A stretch of 64,000 bases of DNA from Paraburkholderia sp. PGU19 (GTDB lineage: Bacteria; Pseudomonadota; Gammaproteobacteria; Burkholderiales; Burkholderiaceae), in the NCBI RefSeq assembly GCF_013426915.1, contig NZ_AP023181.1, positions 372,001 to 436,000 of the forward strand, given 5' to 3'. The position numbers and the translations under genes were made by a program. Positions 47,396-57,218 of this stretch are shown piece after piece (the stretch's first letter is position 1; the number at the start of each line of letters is the position of its first letter). Under the pieces are notes generated by a model. That model was not told the DNA's origin and did no database searches. It was given only the letters and a program-made list of their open reading frames with translations.

Positions 47396-47693
47396 GGAGA
47401 TTGGCGGATTCCAGCCCGACTGATATGTCAGCTGCTGATGGAAGTGCTTCTCCACGGACAGGTTCTGTTGATGCTCCGAAGCATAGGGATCTCTACCCGC
47501 GGTGGCCGATTTCCGACCTGATCTATGCGCCGCTGGAGAGAGGTCCGTGATCAAGGTCGGGTGAACGAGACGGGCGAGTCATACTCTTATGTGCGGGTAG
47601 CTTGAGGCCTTTGGAACGCCGATTGTTGACGATTTAGCTCGTCGCGTCGAATGTCCGCTCGTGGCCGATTCCCGTCTCATGCGAACCGCATAC

Positions 47694-48122
47694 CTACCAA
47701 CTCCACGCGTCGATTGGTTTAAGCGATCGTACGTCTATTAACAAGGGCGTTCGGTGATGACCTGTCAGAGGTGCGAACGGAACACCTATGATTCGCACCC
47801 TGCGACCGATTGCCTTTTCAGTCTCGAACCGCTCTGGATCTTGAACAATGAGCTGAACAAAATACGTCCGGCCAGCGTCGGGGCCAAACGAGGTTAATGC
47901 CTTGGAATCGGAAAGCTGCGTCGTCGGCGTGGCGGGCAGTTGCAGAAACAGCGAATGCTCAATTCGGTCGCCGCCCGGATTCTCTCCGTATCCGGATGGA
48001 CCATAAAATTCTCCGACCTCCAGAACTCCTTCGAGCGTGATCGGAGGCGCAGGTTCGGCCGCCTTGCCGACTATCACCACGCCGAATATGGCGAGAGCCA
48101 ACGCGAGATAAGCAGGTTTCAT
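47694..48122 (-). CDS. Secreted DUF4431-like protein
   Basis: The 142-residue protein has a signal peptide (hydrophobic residues 5-20, cleavage near KAAEP). Its mature part contains GEFYGPSGYGENPGGDRIEH, like the DUF4431 family of small periplasmic proteins. The end, RRVRIIGVPFAPLTGHHRTP, is a typical OB-like strand pair. Function unknown. The 298 bases before it (47396-47693) hold no gene. Confidence 0.65.
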   Translation of the reverse strand: MKPAYLALALAIFGVVIVGKAAEPAPPITLEGVLEVGEFYGPSGYGENPGGDRIEHSLFLQLPATPTTQLSDSKALTSFGPDAGRTYFVQLIVQDPERFETEKAIGRRVRIIGVPFAPLTGHHRTPLLIDVRSLKPIDAWSW

Positions 48123-48674
48123 AGGAGCCGCGCTCAGGGTGTCTAGTAACGTGCGGATTGTCGGCGATCTTGATGTGATTGGTCTCTTCCTGGCCGGTTT
48201 GAGGCAGTGCCGCCGGCTATTTGCTCACCGGAGAGCGGCCATTGAGCGAGGGCGGTTTGGATGACGACCTCGACTGGCGACGCGTGCCGACTCTAGCCTG
48301 AGTCGCCGGAAGCCGGTCGCCTACTGCACCGTCGTGTTTGCTGCCGAGGCAGGGTAGGCGACGGGCATTGCGGTACAAAATCAGTTGCAGCGGGACCGCC
48401 GGGTAGTACCAGAATTAGTTGACGACGAGTTTGTGCTGAAGCCTTACCGGGCGTGCCGCGGTGCATAATGCTGCGCTGCACAACGGAGGTAACAAATTCG
48501 CTTGCGCGAGCGTCTATTTTTTTCATTCTGAGCGCCCCGCAGCCCCGCGCTGGGCGCAGCAGGCGAGTCAACGCAGGGGAGTGCGGGGAGCGCGGCCGTG
48601 ATTAGCTGGAGCGACGCTTGCGCGACCCTGATGCCAGAATGATCCGGTCTTCATCGATCGGAGTGCGCGAGGAC
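48123..48674. other. Intergenic region without a supported gene
   Basis: I see only short frames with poor composition. A 278-residue minus-strand frame running from here to 49438 looks like a shadow, because it is Arg/Ser-rich and lies antisense to small genes with good start signals. Confidence 0.4.
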
Positions 48675-48920
48675 ATGATTGAGTATGTGAGTGAAGCCTT
48701 GCTGGCGGCGCTTTTTCCACCGGACGCTGGCGGCCCCGACGTGTTGCGGGTCGCGGGACCGGTAGCGGTGGACGATGCGGTGGAGGCTAGTGGTATCGAG
48801 TACGCCGGAACGTGCCATCTCGTCTTCTTCGTCGACGTGATGGCCTTACGAACGGTTCCGCCAAACCTGGCTCCCGGCACGGTGCGGCTGATTGAGCCGG
48901 CGGAGAACCCTGACAGGTGA
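48675..48920 (+). CDS. Small hypothetical protein
   Basis: The 81-residue frame from ATG 48675 (CGAGGA upstream) gives MIEYVSEALLAALFPPDAGG and a hydrophobic middle. It ends 11 bases before the start of the next gene, which suggests an operon. No family is recognised, and it could be spurious. Confidence 0.35.
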   Translation: MIEYVSEALLAALFPPDAGGPDVLRVAGPVAVDDAVEASGIEYAGTCHLVFFVDVMALRTVPPNLAPGTVRLIEPAENPDR

Positions 48921-48931
48921 TGGAGACGAGT

Positions 48932-49189
48932 ATGCGCATTTTGATCGTCAGCACGATACTGTTTGTCTTCGGAGCGTCCCCTTTCAGCGCGAATGCGAAA
49001 GTCGACCAACCTTGTGTATCCGTCCAGACCAGCGTGTGTAATTCCGCACTCTCGCAATGTCGATGCAATTCTTCGGGTCGGACGACGGAGTCTGACAGCG
49101 TGGCCGAACAACAGAGACGGTGCGCCCACGACTGCCAGGAGGCTTATCAAAAGTGCGTCGATGACGCCGCGCGTTCGTGTTACCGATAG
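48932..49189 (+). CDS. Small secreted Cys-rich protein
   Basis: The 85-residue precursor has a clear signal peptide (MRILIVSTILFVFGASPFSA, cleavage near NAKV). The mature part has eight Cys in pairs (CVSVQTSVC, CRCNS, CAHDC, KC and SC). GGAG precedes the ATG. Style and size match the secreted protein at 32205, though they are not close copies. It is likely periplasmic or exported with disulfides. Function unknown. Confidence 0.65.
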   Translation: MRILIVSTILFVFGASPFSANAKVDQPCVSVQTSVCNSALSQCRCNSSGRTTESDSVAEQQRRCAHDCQEAYQKCVDDAARSCYR

Positions 49190-49449
49190 GGCGGCCAGTC
49201 GGACAGGCACTCGCCTTCGGCGATGAATCCGGGACCATTCTTTCCGCCGGCACCGGAGAGACTGCGCCACCTGTACTCGCCATCGCTGGCGGGCGAAGCG
49301 GAGCGACGAAACTTTTTTCCGGACACTTCCGGTGACACCGAGACTTGATCCTTGCCGCTTGCGACAGGCGGCAACAGTCAGGCAAACGGAAAAAGTGTCG
49401 CTCGCATTGCCGCTCCCTGCACTACCATGGCGGATCAAGGAGGGTCGCC

Positions 49450-50132
49450 ATGTGCACGAGCTACGAAGCCAATCCGAACGACGCCTGGGACGTTTTCAGC
49501 CTCTTCCCGCAGCCCGACTTCGACTACAAGGGCGAAATCTACAAGGACTATTACGCGCCGATATTCCGGAGCACCGGCGATGCGCTAGAGACAGTTCCGG
49601 CTTCTTTCGGCATCGTGCCGCGCCGACACATTCCACCGGGGTAAAAGTGTTCGACACGATGAACGCGCGCTCGGAGACCGTCGACCAGAAGCGCAGCTTC
49701 AGCGGCGCGTGGAAGAACCTGCAACTGTGTTTGATTCCTTGACGCACTTTCTTCGAGCCCAACTATGAGACTGGGAAGGCGGTGCGTGGGAAGATTGGCA
49801 TGGCGGACGGCTCCTCGCTAGCGATCGCTGGCTTGTGGCGCCAGTGGAAAGAGGCTGACGGCTCGTCGACGCTGGCGTTCACCATGCTCACTCTCCCAGC
49901 GGCCGATCACCCGCTGATGAAGCGCTTTCACAAACCGGGCGACGAAAAGCGTTCGGTCGTGATTGTTCCGCCGACAAGGTACGCCGAATGGTTGTCGAGC
50001 AGTTCGACTGATGCTGCGCGTTCGCTCCTGCAACTTTATCCAGTCGAGGCCATGCGCGCCGACCCGTTTCCTCTGCCGCCGCGCAAGCCGAAGACGGTGG
50101 AAACCGAGGCGGATCAGAAGCAGCTTCTATGA
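49450..50132 (+). pseudogene. SRAP/YedK-family gene, frameshift and stop
   Basis: The start MCTSYEANPNDAW has the Cys that becomes the catalytic residue. The frame then breaks near 49642, continues in another frame with MNARSETVDQKRSF, and hits an in-frame TGA at 49741 before FFEPNYETGKAVRGK resumes, which holds the conserved Glu. The rest reads to 50132. This is the SOS-response-associated peptidase family that crosslinks abasic DNA sites. As written it cannot make a whole protein. Two separate lesions argue for real decay. Confidence 0.8.
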
Positions 50133-50508
50133 CTGGGCCTTGGCGCGCTCCGGACGTGCTGCTCGCAGCGCTCGCCGGACACATCGCCCAGATGCGCACG
50201 AAGGGAAGGGCGGGTCATGAACTTGAAGCGGTTCCTGAGGAACGGTTACCGGAAAGAAATGGCGTTGGATACGGCCTCTTATCGGAGGATTGTCGCCGAC
50301 GTCGAGCAAGTATCCTGTCGGATCTCTCAGGTTCTGCCCAGTGACCCTCGGAATGGGGTGCCCTTGATTTCCGTGCATTCTTCCGGTTAGAGCCGCCTAA
50401 GCCAGGCGCGGCTTCGCCTTGTGGCCCTGTATAAATTCCTTTTTCTATCAAGCATATGCTGACTACCCGTCAGGAGCGCTCCGGTTTGCGTACGGCGGAT
50501 TGAAAAGC
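50133..50508. other. Intergenic region without a supported gene
   Basis: No gene is supported between the broken SRAP gene and the hairpin that follows the transposase. Confidence 0.4.
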
Positions 50509-50537
50509 CGATATTCCAGACGCTGTCTGGAATATCG
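50509..50537 (-). terminator. Strong hairpin after the Tn3 transposase
   Basis: CGATATTCCAGAC and GTCTGGAATATCG pair fully around GCT. Read on the minus strand it follows the transposase stop by 25 bases and is followed by GGCTTTTC, so it is a probable terminator. Confidence 0.7.
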
Positions 50538-50561
50538 CTTTAGTGTGCAGCATCCGCCTGT

Positions 50562-52784
50562 CTAGGCTTGGCGACTGGCGGCAGAGGCGGGCAGATCGCT
50601 CGCGAGACTTGGCAGGATTCGTCGCGCGTATCGAGCCACAGGGAAATTGAACGTCCCGCGTAAATTGATGCCTTCCAGGTGCGTTGGGGCGATTCGCCTC
50701 AACTGATCAGAATCAAGTGACTGGCCCGTGGCAACCTGTATTTCATCGACAGCGCGTTGCATGTAAGTCGTGTTCCACGCCATCAGGATGTTAGAGAGAA
50801 GTGTCAGTGCGGAGGAAACTGCGGACAGTGACTCCTGACGCCGCGCGAGTTCGGCAGGGATCTTGCCGATATGGATTGCACGCTGGACGTTGTGCACGGC
50901 CTCGCCCCGGTTCAACACATGCTGCAGCTCGCTCCTGAACGCCGCGTTGGTGAAGTAGTCGATCAGAAAGATGCTTCTGAACAGACGCCCGATATGAACA
51001 CCACCTTCGTACACGCTCTGTCCACGCGCAGCCGAACCGAAACGGGTGAGGGCATCAACTGCCGTGCACTTTCCCGAACGAATAGACGCAGCGATTCTCA
51101 CGAACTCGTCCCAAACCTCCGCGATGAGATCGAGTCTGACATCGCGATCAGTAATCGAGGCGAGCTGCGGCGGGACATCGTGTCTGCGGGGAACGTGAAG
51201 ACGACGATCACGAAGATGCGACAGGCGAGGGCAGAGATCAAAGCCTAATACCCGGGCCATTCCCATCGCAAAGTCGGTGTACCCATGCGTGTCGACCGCA
51301 AGCGCCGCGATGTCCGTGGTTGCACTCTGCCGCACGACACCTTCGATTGCCGCACCCGCCTGACGCTCATTCAGCACAATGGGCTGATCGTAGAAGATGC
51401 CCCAGCGATCGAGCATGTGTGTGTACATTCCGATAGATGCTGTACGACGCCGTGGATCAGCGCGAGCCTGCCAGACAGAACGCGTGGTCTCAAGTGACAT
51501 CATGTCGGACGATGCGAGATCTGCACGTCCCCAGTGAGCAGCGACAGGATGCTCATGCATGAACTCGAGAACGGCATCGGCTGCAAGCCGAAGCATTCGT
51601 TCATCCTCAAGTCGCTTCATCATCTGGCGGATCGCGGCCGGCGAAACCTCCGGAACCATACGGGAGATGTCTGCAGCCGAGAGCGAAGTCCCGTGCGCCA
51701 GAACCGCTGAATAGACCATTAGCAATTCGATCCGTGATCGGGGTTCGCGCCCCAGCAGGACCCAACTGAAGCGGGTCGCGCTATCAATCTCGAGGATGAT
51801 CTCCGGTAACTGGCCGGGCGGATGGGCTTCGAAGATCGCGCGCCGCAGGTGGTCGGCCTCTGCGCTTTCGGGTTGAGCCTGCAACGGATCCAGATGTACC
51901 GCCGTGTCGATCCGCACCTTCCCGTCGTCGACTGCCTGGCGAAGCAACTCAAGGCGCTGGTCGAGGTGCGCCAGGATCGGGTTCAGAAACTCCTTTGGAT
52001 CCTGAGGAACGCCGAGATGCCCGTACAGATTGTTCCGCCTGGTTGGCCACTCTTCGGCCGGGATAAGCATGTGTGTCTGGCTGCGGAACGAGAAGCTGTG
52101 CCGGACAAAGATGGTGCCATTGCGCAGCGCGACCCGCAGGGCAAACAGCGTGGCCCATTCGAAAGCGATCATCGCCTTGAGGCGATCGTAGCCATCGATC
52201 GCTTCGCGCCATGCCCGACCAAGCCGGATGTTCACGCCATCGGGCAACAGATAGACATGACGTCGATAGAGCCCTCGCAGCAGCCCGATCGCGTCGAGGA
52301 CGGGATGTGCCGCTTCCGCTTCGAACGGCAACTGCACAAGACGCATCAGCAGATTGCGCGCGGATTGACGTCTTAGAATGAGGCATTGACGGATCTGGCT
52401 GCGCCTGTTTGGCGTATGGGGCTGCAGAACCTGATCTGCCAGCGCGCAAAGCTCTTTACGCAGGTTTTCATGCGACAGCGAATCGTCGGTGGCCAATGCC
52501 TTCACGGCGACAGCAAATTCATGGAGCTGGTCGGCGGCTTTTACCCGTGCAGCATCGACGTTATGGGATGCGTCGCCGACGGCTTTCTGTACCCAGCGTC
52601 GCAGCATCGAAAGCACCTGGTTTGTTGATGTGCACAGGGCATATCGCATAAAGCATGCGGCCTCCAGCCTTCGGCCGTGAGGCTCGATCCGCTTGCTGAT
52701 CGACGGTGGCCGGCTGGCGCAACGGCGCGCGTAGTGACGAACGCCGCGGTCGGGAAGCTCGGCAGTGGAGTAGCCGTCAACCAT
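50562..52784 (-). pseudogene. Truncated Tn3-family transposase
   Basis: The frame gives 740 residues. The first 30 do not look like transposase. From RIEPHGRRLEAACFMRYAL the sequence follows Tn3-family TnpA to its end, including HWGRADLASSDMMSLE (catalytic Asp region) and GMYTHMLDRWGIFYDQPIVL. A full TnpA is about 1000 residues, so the N-terminal 200 to 250 are missing. The cut lies about 170 bases from dif-like site C. No 38-bp Tn3 inverted repeat or resolvase gene was found. It is therefore a remnant whose upstream end was replaced, perhaps by recombination at site C. Confidence 0.85.
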
Positions 52785-52863
52785 CGACGAAATCGAATCG
52801 CAGACTCGACCGTGCTTCTACCGATGCCATGTGCGCGGAGTCCAATTGATAGGTATCCGATGT

Positions 52864-52891
52864 ATTTGACATAAACCAAATTAGCGGAATT
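52864..52891 (+). other. dif-like site C (28 bp)
   Basis: ATTTGACATAA, spacer ACCAAA, TTAGCGGAATT. It differs from site A in one spacer base and then in the outer arm, and shares GTAGGAATCC further right. It begins the ParE/YefM module and lies near the broken end of the Tn3 transposase. Confidence 0.72.
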
Positions 52892-52960
52892 TTGTAGGAA
52901 TCCCATATAATTACCAAGCTCGAAGCTCGGCGAACTCCACGTGGCATTGTCTTTCTGAAT

Positions 52961-52989
52961 CAAAAATGCCTCAATCCGAAGATTGAGGC
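52961..52989 (-). terminator. Terminator of the ParE/YefM operon
   Basis: GCCTCAATC and GATTGAGGC pair around CGAA. On the minus strand the stem is followed by ATTTTTG, so it ends the toxin-antitoxin transcript, which stops 13 bases upstream. Confidence 0.8.
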
Positions 52990-53001
52990 TCGTGCCTGTC
53001 T

Positions 53002-53322
53002 TTACATTCTGATGAGTCGTTTTGCGAGTATTGCCTTCAGGTCTCTTCTGGTGTCGCTTATGATGTGTATGTAGATGGTGTCATTTGCAATCTGGTAGAT
53101 GATTCTGTTCATGCCGCTGATGACTTGATAGTAACCAGTAAGTTGGAAGTCCATCAGTTCAGGTGGGTTGCTGCCCTTCAGTGGAAACTCTTCTACCTGT
53201 TTGATTGATTGCTGTATCTTGGTTCGGGTCTCAAGCCACGTCCTGTTGCCAAACTTGTTGATGATGTAGCGTCGCAAGTCTTGCAAGTCGGACTTGGCAG
53301 GCCCGAGAATGACAGACTTCAT
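53002..53322 (-). CDS. RelE/ParE-family toxin
   Basis: The 106-residue protein has the family layout. A start helix with AKSDLQDLRRYIINKFG and a helix with SIKQVEEFPLKG are followed by strands with YYQVISGMNRIIYQIANDT and a final HIISDTRRDLKAIL. Members are mRNA interferases (RelE) or gyrase poisons (ParE). The lack of the usual RelE Arg/His pair favours the ParE type. It overlaps its antitoxin by 4 bases, and the module is flanked by two dif-like sites 0.9 kb apart. Confidence 0.88.
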   Translation of the reverse strand: MKSVILGPAKSDLQDLRRYIINKFGNRTWLETRTKIQQSIKQVEEFPLKGSNPPELMDFQLTGYYQVISGMNRIIYQIANDTIYIHIISDTRRDLKAILAKRLIRM

Positions 53323-53600
53323 TCGATCCCTTCTTCCCTGTCCATGCGTTCCAGTTCGGCAAACACTTCGTCCGTGGGCGTGAAGTTGCCAGTCTCGATG
53401 TCCTTCTGACCCATCGCGAGAATCTTGAGGAGGGCAACCGTCTGCTGCATGTCCTCATACGATTGGGCATCCTGCACGACAACCTTTGCCTCGCCGTTCT
53501 GGGTGATGAGCATGGGCTCGCCGCTCTCGGTGATGTCCCGGACGATTTCTGCTGCGTGGCTTTTCAGGTAGCTTATTGGCTTGACCTGACTCGGTTTCAT
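53319..53600 (-). CDS. YefM/Phd-family antitoxin
   Basis: The 93-residue protein has the Phd/YefM N-terminal domain (VKPISYLKSHAAEIV, ESGEPMLITQNGEAKVVV) and a C-terminal acidic helix (EVFAELERMDREEG) that binds the toxin. It represses its own promoter, expected in the next 150 bases up to site D. The start at 53600 follows AAGGGA. A frame to 53675 is open but unsupported. Confidence 0.88.
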   Translation of the reverse strand: MKPSQVKPISYLKSHAAEIVRDITESGEPMLITQNGEAKVVVQDAQSYEDMQQTVALLKILAMGQKDIETGNFTPTDEVFAELERMDREEGIE

Positions 53601-53752
53601 ACCCGCTCCCTTCGGTTGAGATTGCAGGACTAAATATAGACCTAAATTCGGTCCGAGTCTAGAAGGAGGCGCCATGAGGCTGAAATAGGGGATGGTTCAA
53701 ATAAAGAAGGCTCCCTGTCAAGACACCAACCGTGCGTCGGATCATAAATTTG

Positions 53753-53780
53753 ATTTGACATAAGGTTTTTTAGCGCAACA
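53753..53780 (+). other. dif-like site D (28 bp)
   Basis: ATTTGACATAA, spacer GGTTTT, TTAGCGCAACA. Same orientation as the others. It is the right boundary of the ParE/YefM module and the left boundary of the AbiE module. Confidence 0.72.
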
Positions 53781-54134
53781 TAGCAGTAGTCCTTACCAAA
53801 TTAAAGCGGACCAAACGCGGCCAGCAGACACGTCGACTGGGTTCGTACGTTGGGAGCAACAACGTCAGGCCGCGATGGATCAGGTCTTTGCCGATCCGTG
53901 TCGCCTCGCTTATGAGGTAGCTCTCGGCTTCGCGTGATCGGCGATAACGTTCTGACGAAAGGTTACAGCGCGCTGAATCCGAGGAACAGGCCGTCGGGCC
54001 AATCGCCGTCCCGCTAGGGGAGGGGCTGCTCTGATGAATACGTTATCAACAGGCTTACGCACAGAAATTGTGGATAAGCCGTCAGCGCGAATTCTACCGC
54101 ACTGGCGATGCACGGCTATTGAACGCCCGGTTGT
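53781..54134. other. Gap without a supported gene
   Basis: Only short frames are present. The segment between site D and the J-domain gene may hold the end of the transcript, but no clear terminator was found. Confidence 0.35.
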
Positions 54135-55262
54135 TCAGAATGGCATTTCGTCGAAGCGAAGTGCTGCCCGCTGACGCTTCAGGTGTTTTAGCCAGGTTTT
54201 GAGTTTCCGAAGGTCTTCGAACACGAGCAGATCTTTTTCCAGATCGCGTATGCTGTGCTGAAGCTCAGTGATGTCACCCGCGAGATTGCGTACGACGGTG
54301 TCGGGAGAGACTTCGATAAATGGCGGAATTCCATAGGCCTGCCTGAAGCCGGCCTCAACATGATGGATTTCCTGATCCAGTTCGCCGAGCTGCTCCTTCA
54401 GGATGCTGTTGTAATGCTTTAGCCGGTCTTCGCTGATATCGTTGATCGTGCTCTGGTCGATGTGTTCAAGTTCCAGCTGCAGTTCCAGCAATTGCAGGAG
54501 ATTGTTTTTGGCGTAGGCCTGGTTGACCCGCTGCATCAGCGCAGTTTTGCGCTCCCGCTCCTGAGGATCGGATTCGCGATCAGGATGCAGGGCGCTGGCA
54601 AGTTTGCGATAGACCTCGCGGATAGACTGGCTCAACTGCGCCTGCTCGGCCTCCTGGCGGGCCTGTGCGGCGAGCTGCTTCACCGATTTTTTCCGTTTGG
54701 CACGACGTTCCTCACGCGCCTGGTTTTCGGCAATTTCCTGCGCCTGTTGCTCTTGCATTCTGGCATGAGCACGCTCCAGGACCTCGTCTGGCGAGGTCAT
54801 GTCAAGGTCGTCACCCAGTTCAACACCGAGCATCGCCTCCAGTACCGACTTCATATCCTCGAGTTCGGCCGCCGCTTCGGTGTCATAGTCGGATGGACCG
54901 TGCCTGTTGTAGATGGCTTTCAACTGCGGATCGTCGCGCTCTTCGAGTAGCTCGCCGGCCAGACCGGTGATCAGCTCCGAGATCATGCGGCGCTCGGATG
55001 CGGTCAAGCCTTTCTGGTTGCCGGCGTCATCAAGTCGGGAGACCATCTTGACCTGCAAATCCGTCGAGGCCCGTTCGAGCGGAAGCAACTCGTCGAGGTA
55101 TTTCTTCTGGAAAACAGGCCTTACCGCCTCCCACGCAACGAGACGGTTACGCCGCTTTTCAATCTGCCTGATGAGCGTGTTGAATGCCTTCTGGCCCTTC
55201 GACAGAGCGGCCTTGTTGTGGCGCGGAGCGATACTGACGGACCTGCGGTTCGTCCTCGTCAT
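54135..55262 (-). CDS. J-domain protein with long coiled helices
   Basis: The protein of about 375 residues has a helical, charged N-terminal part and a coiled-coil stretch (about residues 165-195, Gln/Glu/Arg-rich). A J-domain-like segment then reads IREVYRKLASALHPDRESD, followed by QRVNQAYAKNNLLQLLELQL; the HPD motif that stimulates Hsp70 is present. The end is helical. J proteins steer DnaK to clients. It lies in the same direction as the AbiE pair in the module between sites D and E, so it may act in defence or be a passenger. GGAGGA lies upstream of ATG 55262. Confidence 0.8.
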   Translation of the reverse strand: MTRTNRRSVSIAPRHNKAALSKGQKAFNTLIRQIEKRRNRLVAWEAVRPVFQKKYLDELLPLERASTDLQVKMVSRLDDAGNQKGLTASERRMISELITGLAGELLEERDDPQLKAIYNRHGPSDYDTEAAAELEDMKSVLEAMLGVELGDDLDMTSPDEVLERAHARMQEQQAQEIAENQAREERRAKRKKSVKQLAAQARQEAEQAQLSQSIREVYRKLASALHPDRESDPQERERKTALMQRVNQAYAKNNLLQLLELQLELEHIDQSTINDISEDRLKHYNSILKEQLGELDQEIHHVEAGFRQAYGIPPFIEVSPDTVVRNLAGDITELQHSIRDLEKDLLVFEDLRKLKTWLKHLKRQRAALRFDEMPF

Positions 55263-55465
55263 GGGATAGATTCCTCCGGTTGCTACGGGCAAGCAAAACA
55301 GGCCGATATTTTAACCGGACGATCGAGCCGGTATTGCCTCAGCCCGTGCTCGCCTGCATCGGTTCACGACTCTTGCAAACCATCAAAGCGAAACGCGTTG
55401 CGCCAGCGGGACTCTTCGCGGGTGTCAACATTCAAGTGTTTTGTGAGCTTCACCAAGCCCTGGCC

Positions 55466-56499
55466 TCAGCCATTGATCTGACGCTCGACCTGTTCCACAG
55501 TCGCCAATACCTCATCAAGGGATGGTGTGCCGTGAAAGATCATCCCGGCCATCGCGTCATAGTCGCGACGCAGACCGTCGCGCATCGCCTCGGGCGGCGA
55601 TAGTGTATAGGTGCCAGCTCTGGCCAGTTCAAGAGCGAAATCCGCACTTCCGAAGAACAGCCGCGCGTGCCGGGCGCAGTCTTCAGCCAACGGCTGGTTG
55701 CGTAGCCAGTCGGATGCGTGCGTGCTGAGCGCAAGCTGATGAACGTCGTAGAAGTGTCGCGATATACGCTGTCCGCCGTGACGCAGCTCTCCACGGCGTT
55801 CATACCATTGACGTAGACCATGCAGGATAACGATCTTGTCCCATAAGGTGCGCTCGGGCTGGACGGTGGTTACCTCCGCGACGTCAAGGTTGAGATGCGG
55901 AACATCCGCGGCGACGTAAGGTGTGACCATCGCGGCCGCGTGCGGATCGAGGGCGGATTTGGCACCTGCCTCGATCTTGACGGCATAGCGAATGTACAGG
56001 CCAGAAGCTGCGGTTACGGCCGGATACCACAACAGCTGTGTCTGACCGTCACGGTCGTCAGGGTCGGGCTCGAGCCTGAAACCTTGCGGGATGAACTCAT
56101 TGGCCAGGGCTTGCAGCTGAGCCGTAAGATCGCCACGGATGAAGGCCTGACACGCGGTGCGGATTGCATCGAGCCGTTTGCGGCGCTGTTTGCCGCTCAA
56201 AAGCTCCAGTTCCTCGGGTTCTGCGTGTTGTCCGATGTCGTCGCGAAAGACGGTGATGTCGATGTCCTCAGAGAAGCGCGAAATCAGCCCAAAGGCCTTG
56301 GACAGCGACGTACCACCTTTGAAGAGCAGGCGCGGCCCATTTGTGCTCATGCCGTTGAAGAGCGCGTCGAGGACCAGCAAACCCAGAAGTCTTTCTCGAC
56401 GTTCTGCACCGCAGTGCCGAGGCGCGCTGCAGTTTCGAGGAAGAGATTTCGGCGATCGCCGTCGGACGCCGCGATGATGTCCTTGTACGCTTCGTTCAT
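55466..56499 (-). pseudogene. AbiEii nucleotidyltransferase toxin, one frameshift
   Basis: The gene begins at 56499 with ATGA overlapping the stop of the antitoxin gene: MNEAYKDIIAASDGDRRNLF, reading to VEKDFWVCW. One base then shifts the frame near 56375 and it continues as LDALFNGMSTNGPRLL, FKGGTSLSKAFGLISRFSED (nucleotidyltransferase motif with the Gly-Ser and the Asp pair), and the rest. AbiEii-family toxins use nucleotides to block growth upon phage infection. The junction is in a TGCTGGTCC context, so either the toxin is silenced or one base is missing from the assembly. The antitoxin gene is intact. Confidence 0.85.
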
Positions 56500-57209
56500 C
56501 CTTGTCCTCCCGCATCTACGGCTCGGCGCGTCCGTTGCGCAATCAGGTCAGTGCCGCGAGGCAGGGGCTTGGCGGCCTTGCTCGGGTCGAAGTTGGGGAT
56601 GGACTGCAGGAATTTTTGCATCCAGATAGGCAGATAGGCGAAACCGTCGATCAGGTCCTGCTTGATGTCGTCGCCATGGCCAGGGTCTGACAGAACCACA
56701 CCAAGGCGGCCCCGGACCCGGTCACCATCGCTATCCAGCGTGTCCTTGAGCCAGTGGAGAGCCTGGACGACACGCATTGCCGGCCGACCGGCCCAGTAGA
56801 GGCGGCTTGGCGCGGTGCGTTTGAATTCGATCAGCAGGTTTTCGAGTTTGATCGAACGCCGTCGAGCGTCGGTATGGAGCGTGACCCTGGCCGGCACGGC
56901 GTCGGTGAGGCCAAGATCGTTCGCGGCGGTGATACCGTCGACTAACACCCGGAGCTGATCGCGTCTGGCAACAGCCTCGACCACGGCGCGATAGTCGGGA
57001 ACGCTCGGGCGGCGCGTAAGCCGGTTGACCGCCGGCATGTCATACAGGCCGCGATCGATCCGACGGAGCTTGCCGCTGGCGACGAGCCGCTGCAGTGTTT
57101 TGTCAACGAGGTCGCGGGAGGCCCACTGGGCAAAATCGGCAGGCACCCAGACAGATCCCGGCGCGCCGGCGCTGACGATTGAAATCATGCGGTTGCTGAG
57201 CTCGGTCAC
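56496..57209 (-). CDS. AbiEi-family antitoxin/repressor
   Basis: The 237-residue protein has a winged-helix N-terminal domain (VWVPADFAQWASRDLVDKTL then SGKLRRIDRGLYDMP) and the AbiEi C-terminal region (AANDLGLTDAVPARVTLHTD, later RVVQALHWLKD). It represses abiE by binding inverted repeats in the promoter and blocks the toxin. The GTG at 57209 with AAGGAGG five bases upstream fits the family start. A longer open frame runs through the operator and is rejected. Two palindromes lie directly upstream (57219-57296). Confidence 0.9.
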   Translation of the reverse strand: MTELSNRMISIVSAGAPGSVWVPADFAQWASRDLVDKTLQRLVASGKLRRIDRGLYDMPAVNRLTRRPSVPDYRAVVEAVARRDQLRVLVDGITAANDLGLTDAVPARVTLHTDARRRSIKLENLLIEFKRTAPSRLYWAGRPAMRVVQALHWLKDTLDSDGDRVRGRLGVVLSDPGHGDDIKQDLIDGFAYLPIWMQKFLQSIPNFDPSKAAKPLPRGTDLIAQRTRRAVDAGGQG

Positions 57210-57218
57210 GGCTCCTCC

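Noticed and set aside
48602..49438. 278-residue minus-strand frame
   Set aside because: Arg/Ser-rich and antisense to a secreted protein gene with a signal peptide and a good ribosome binding site.
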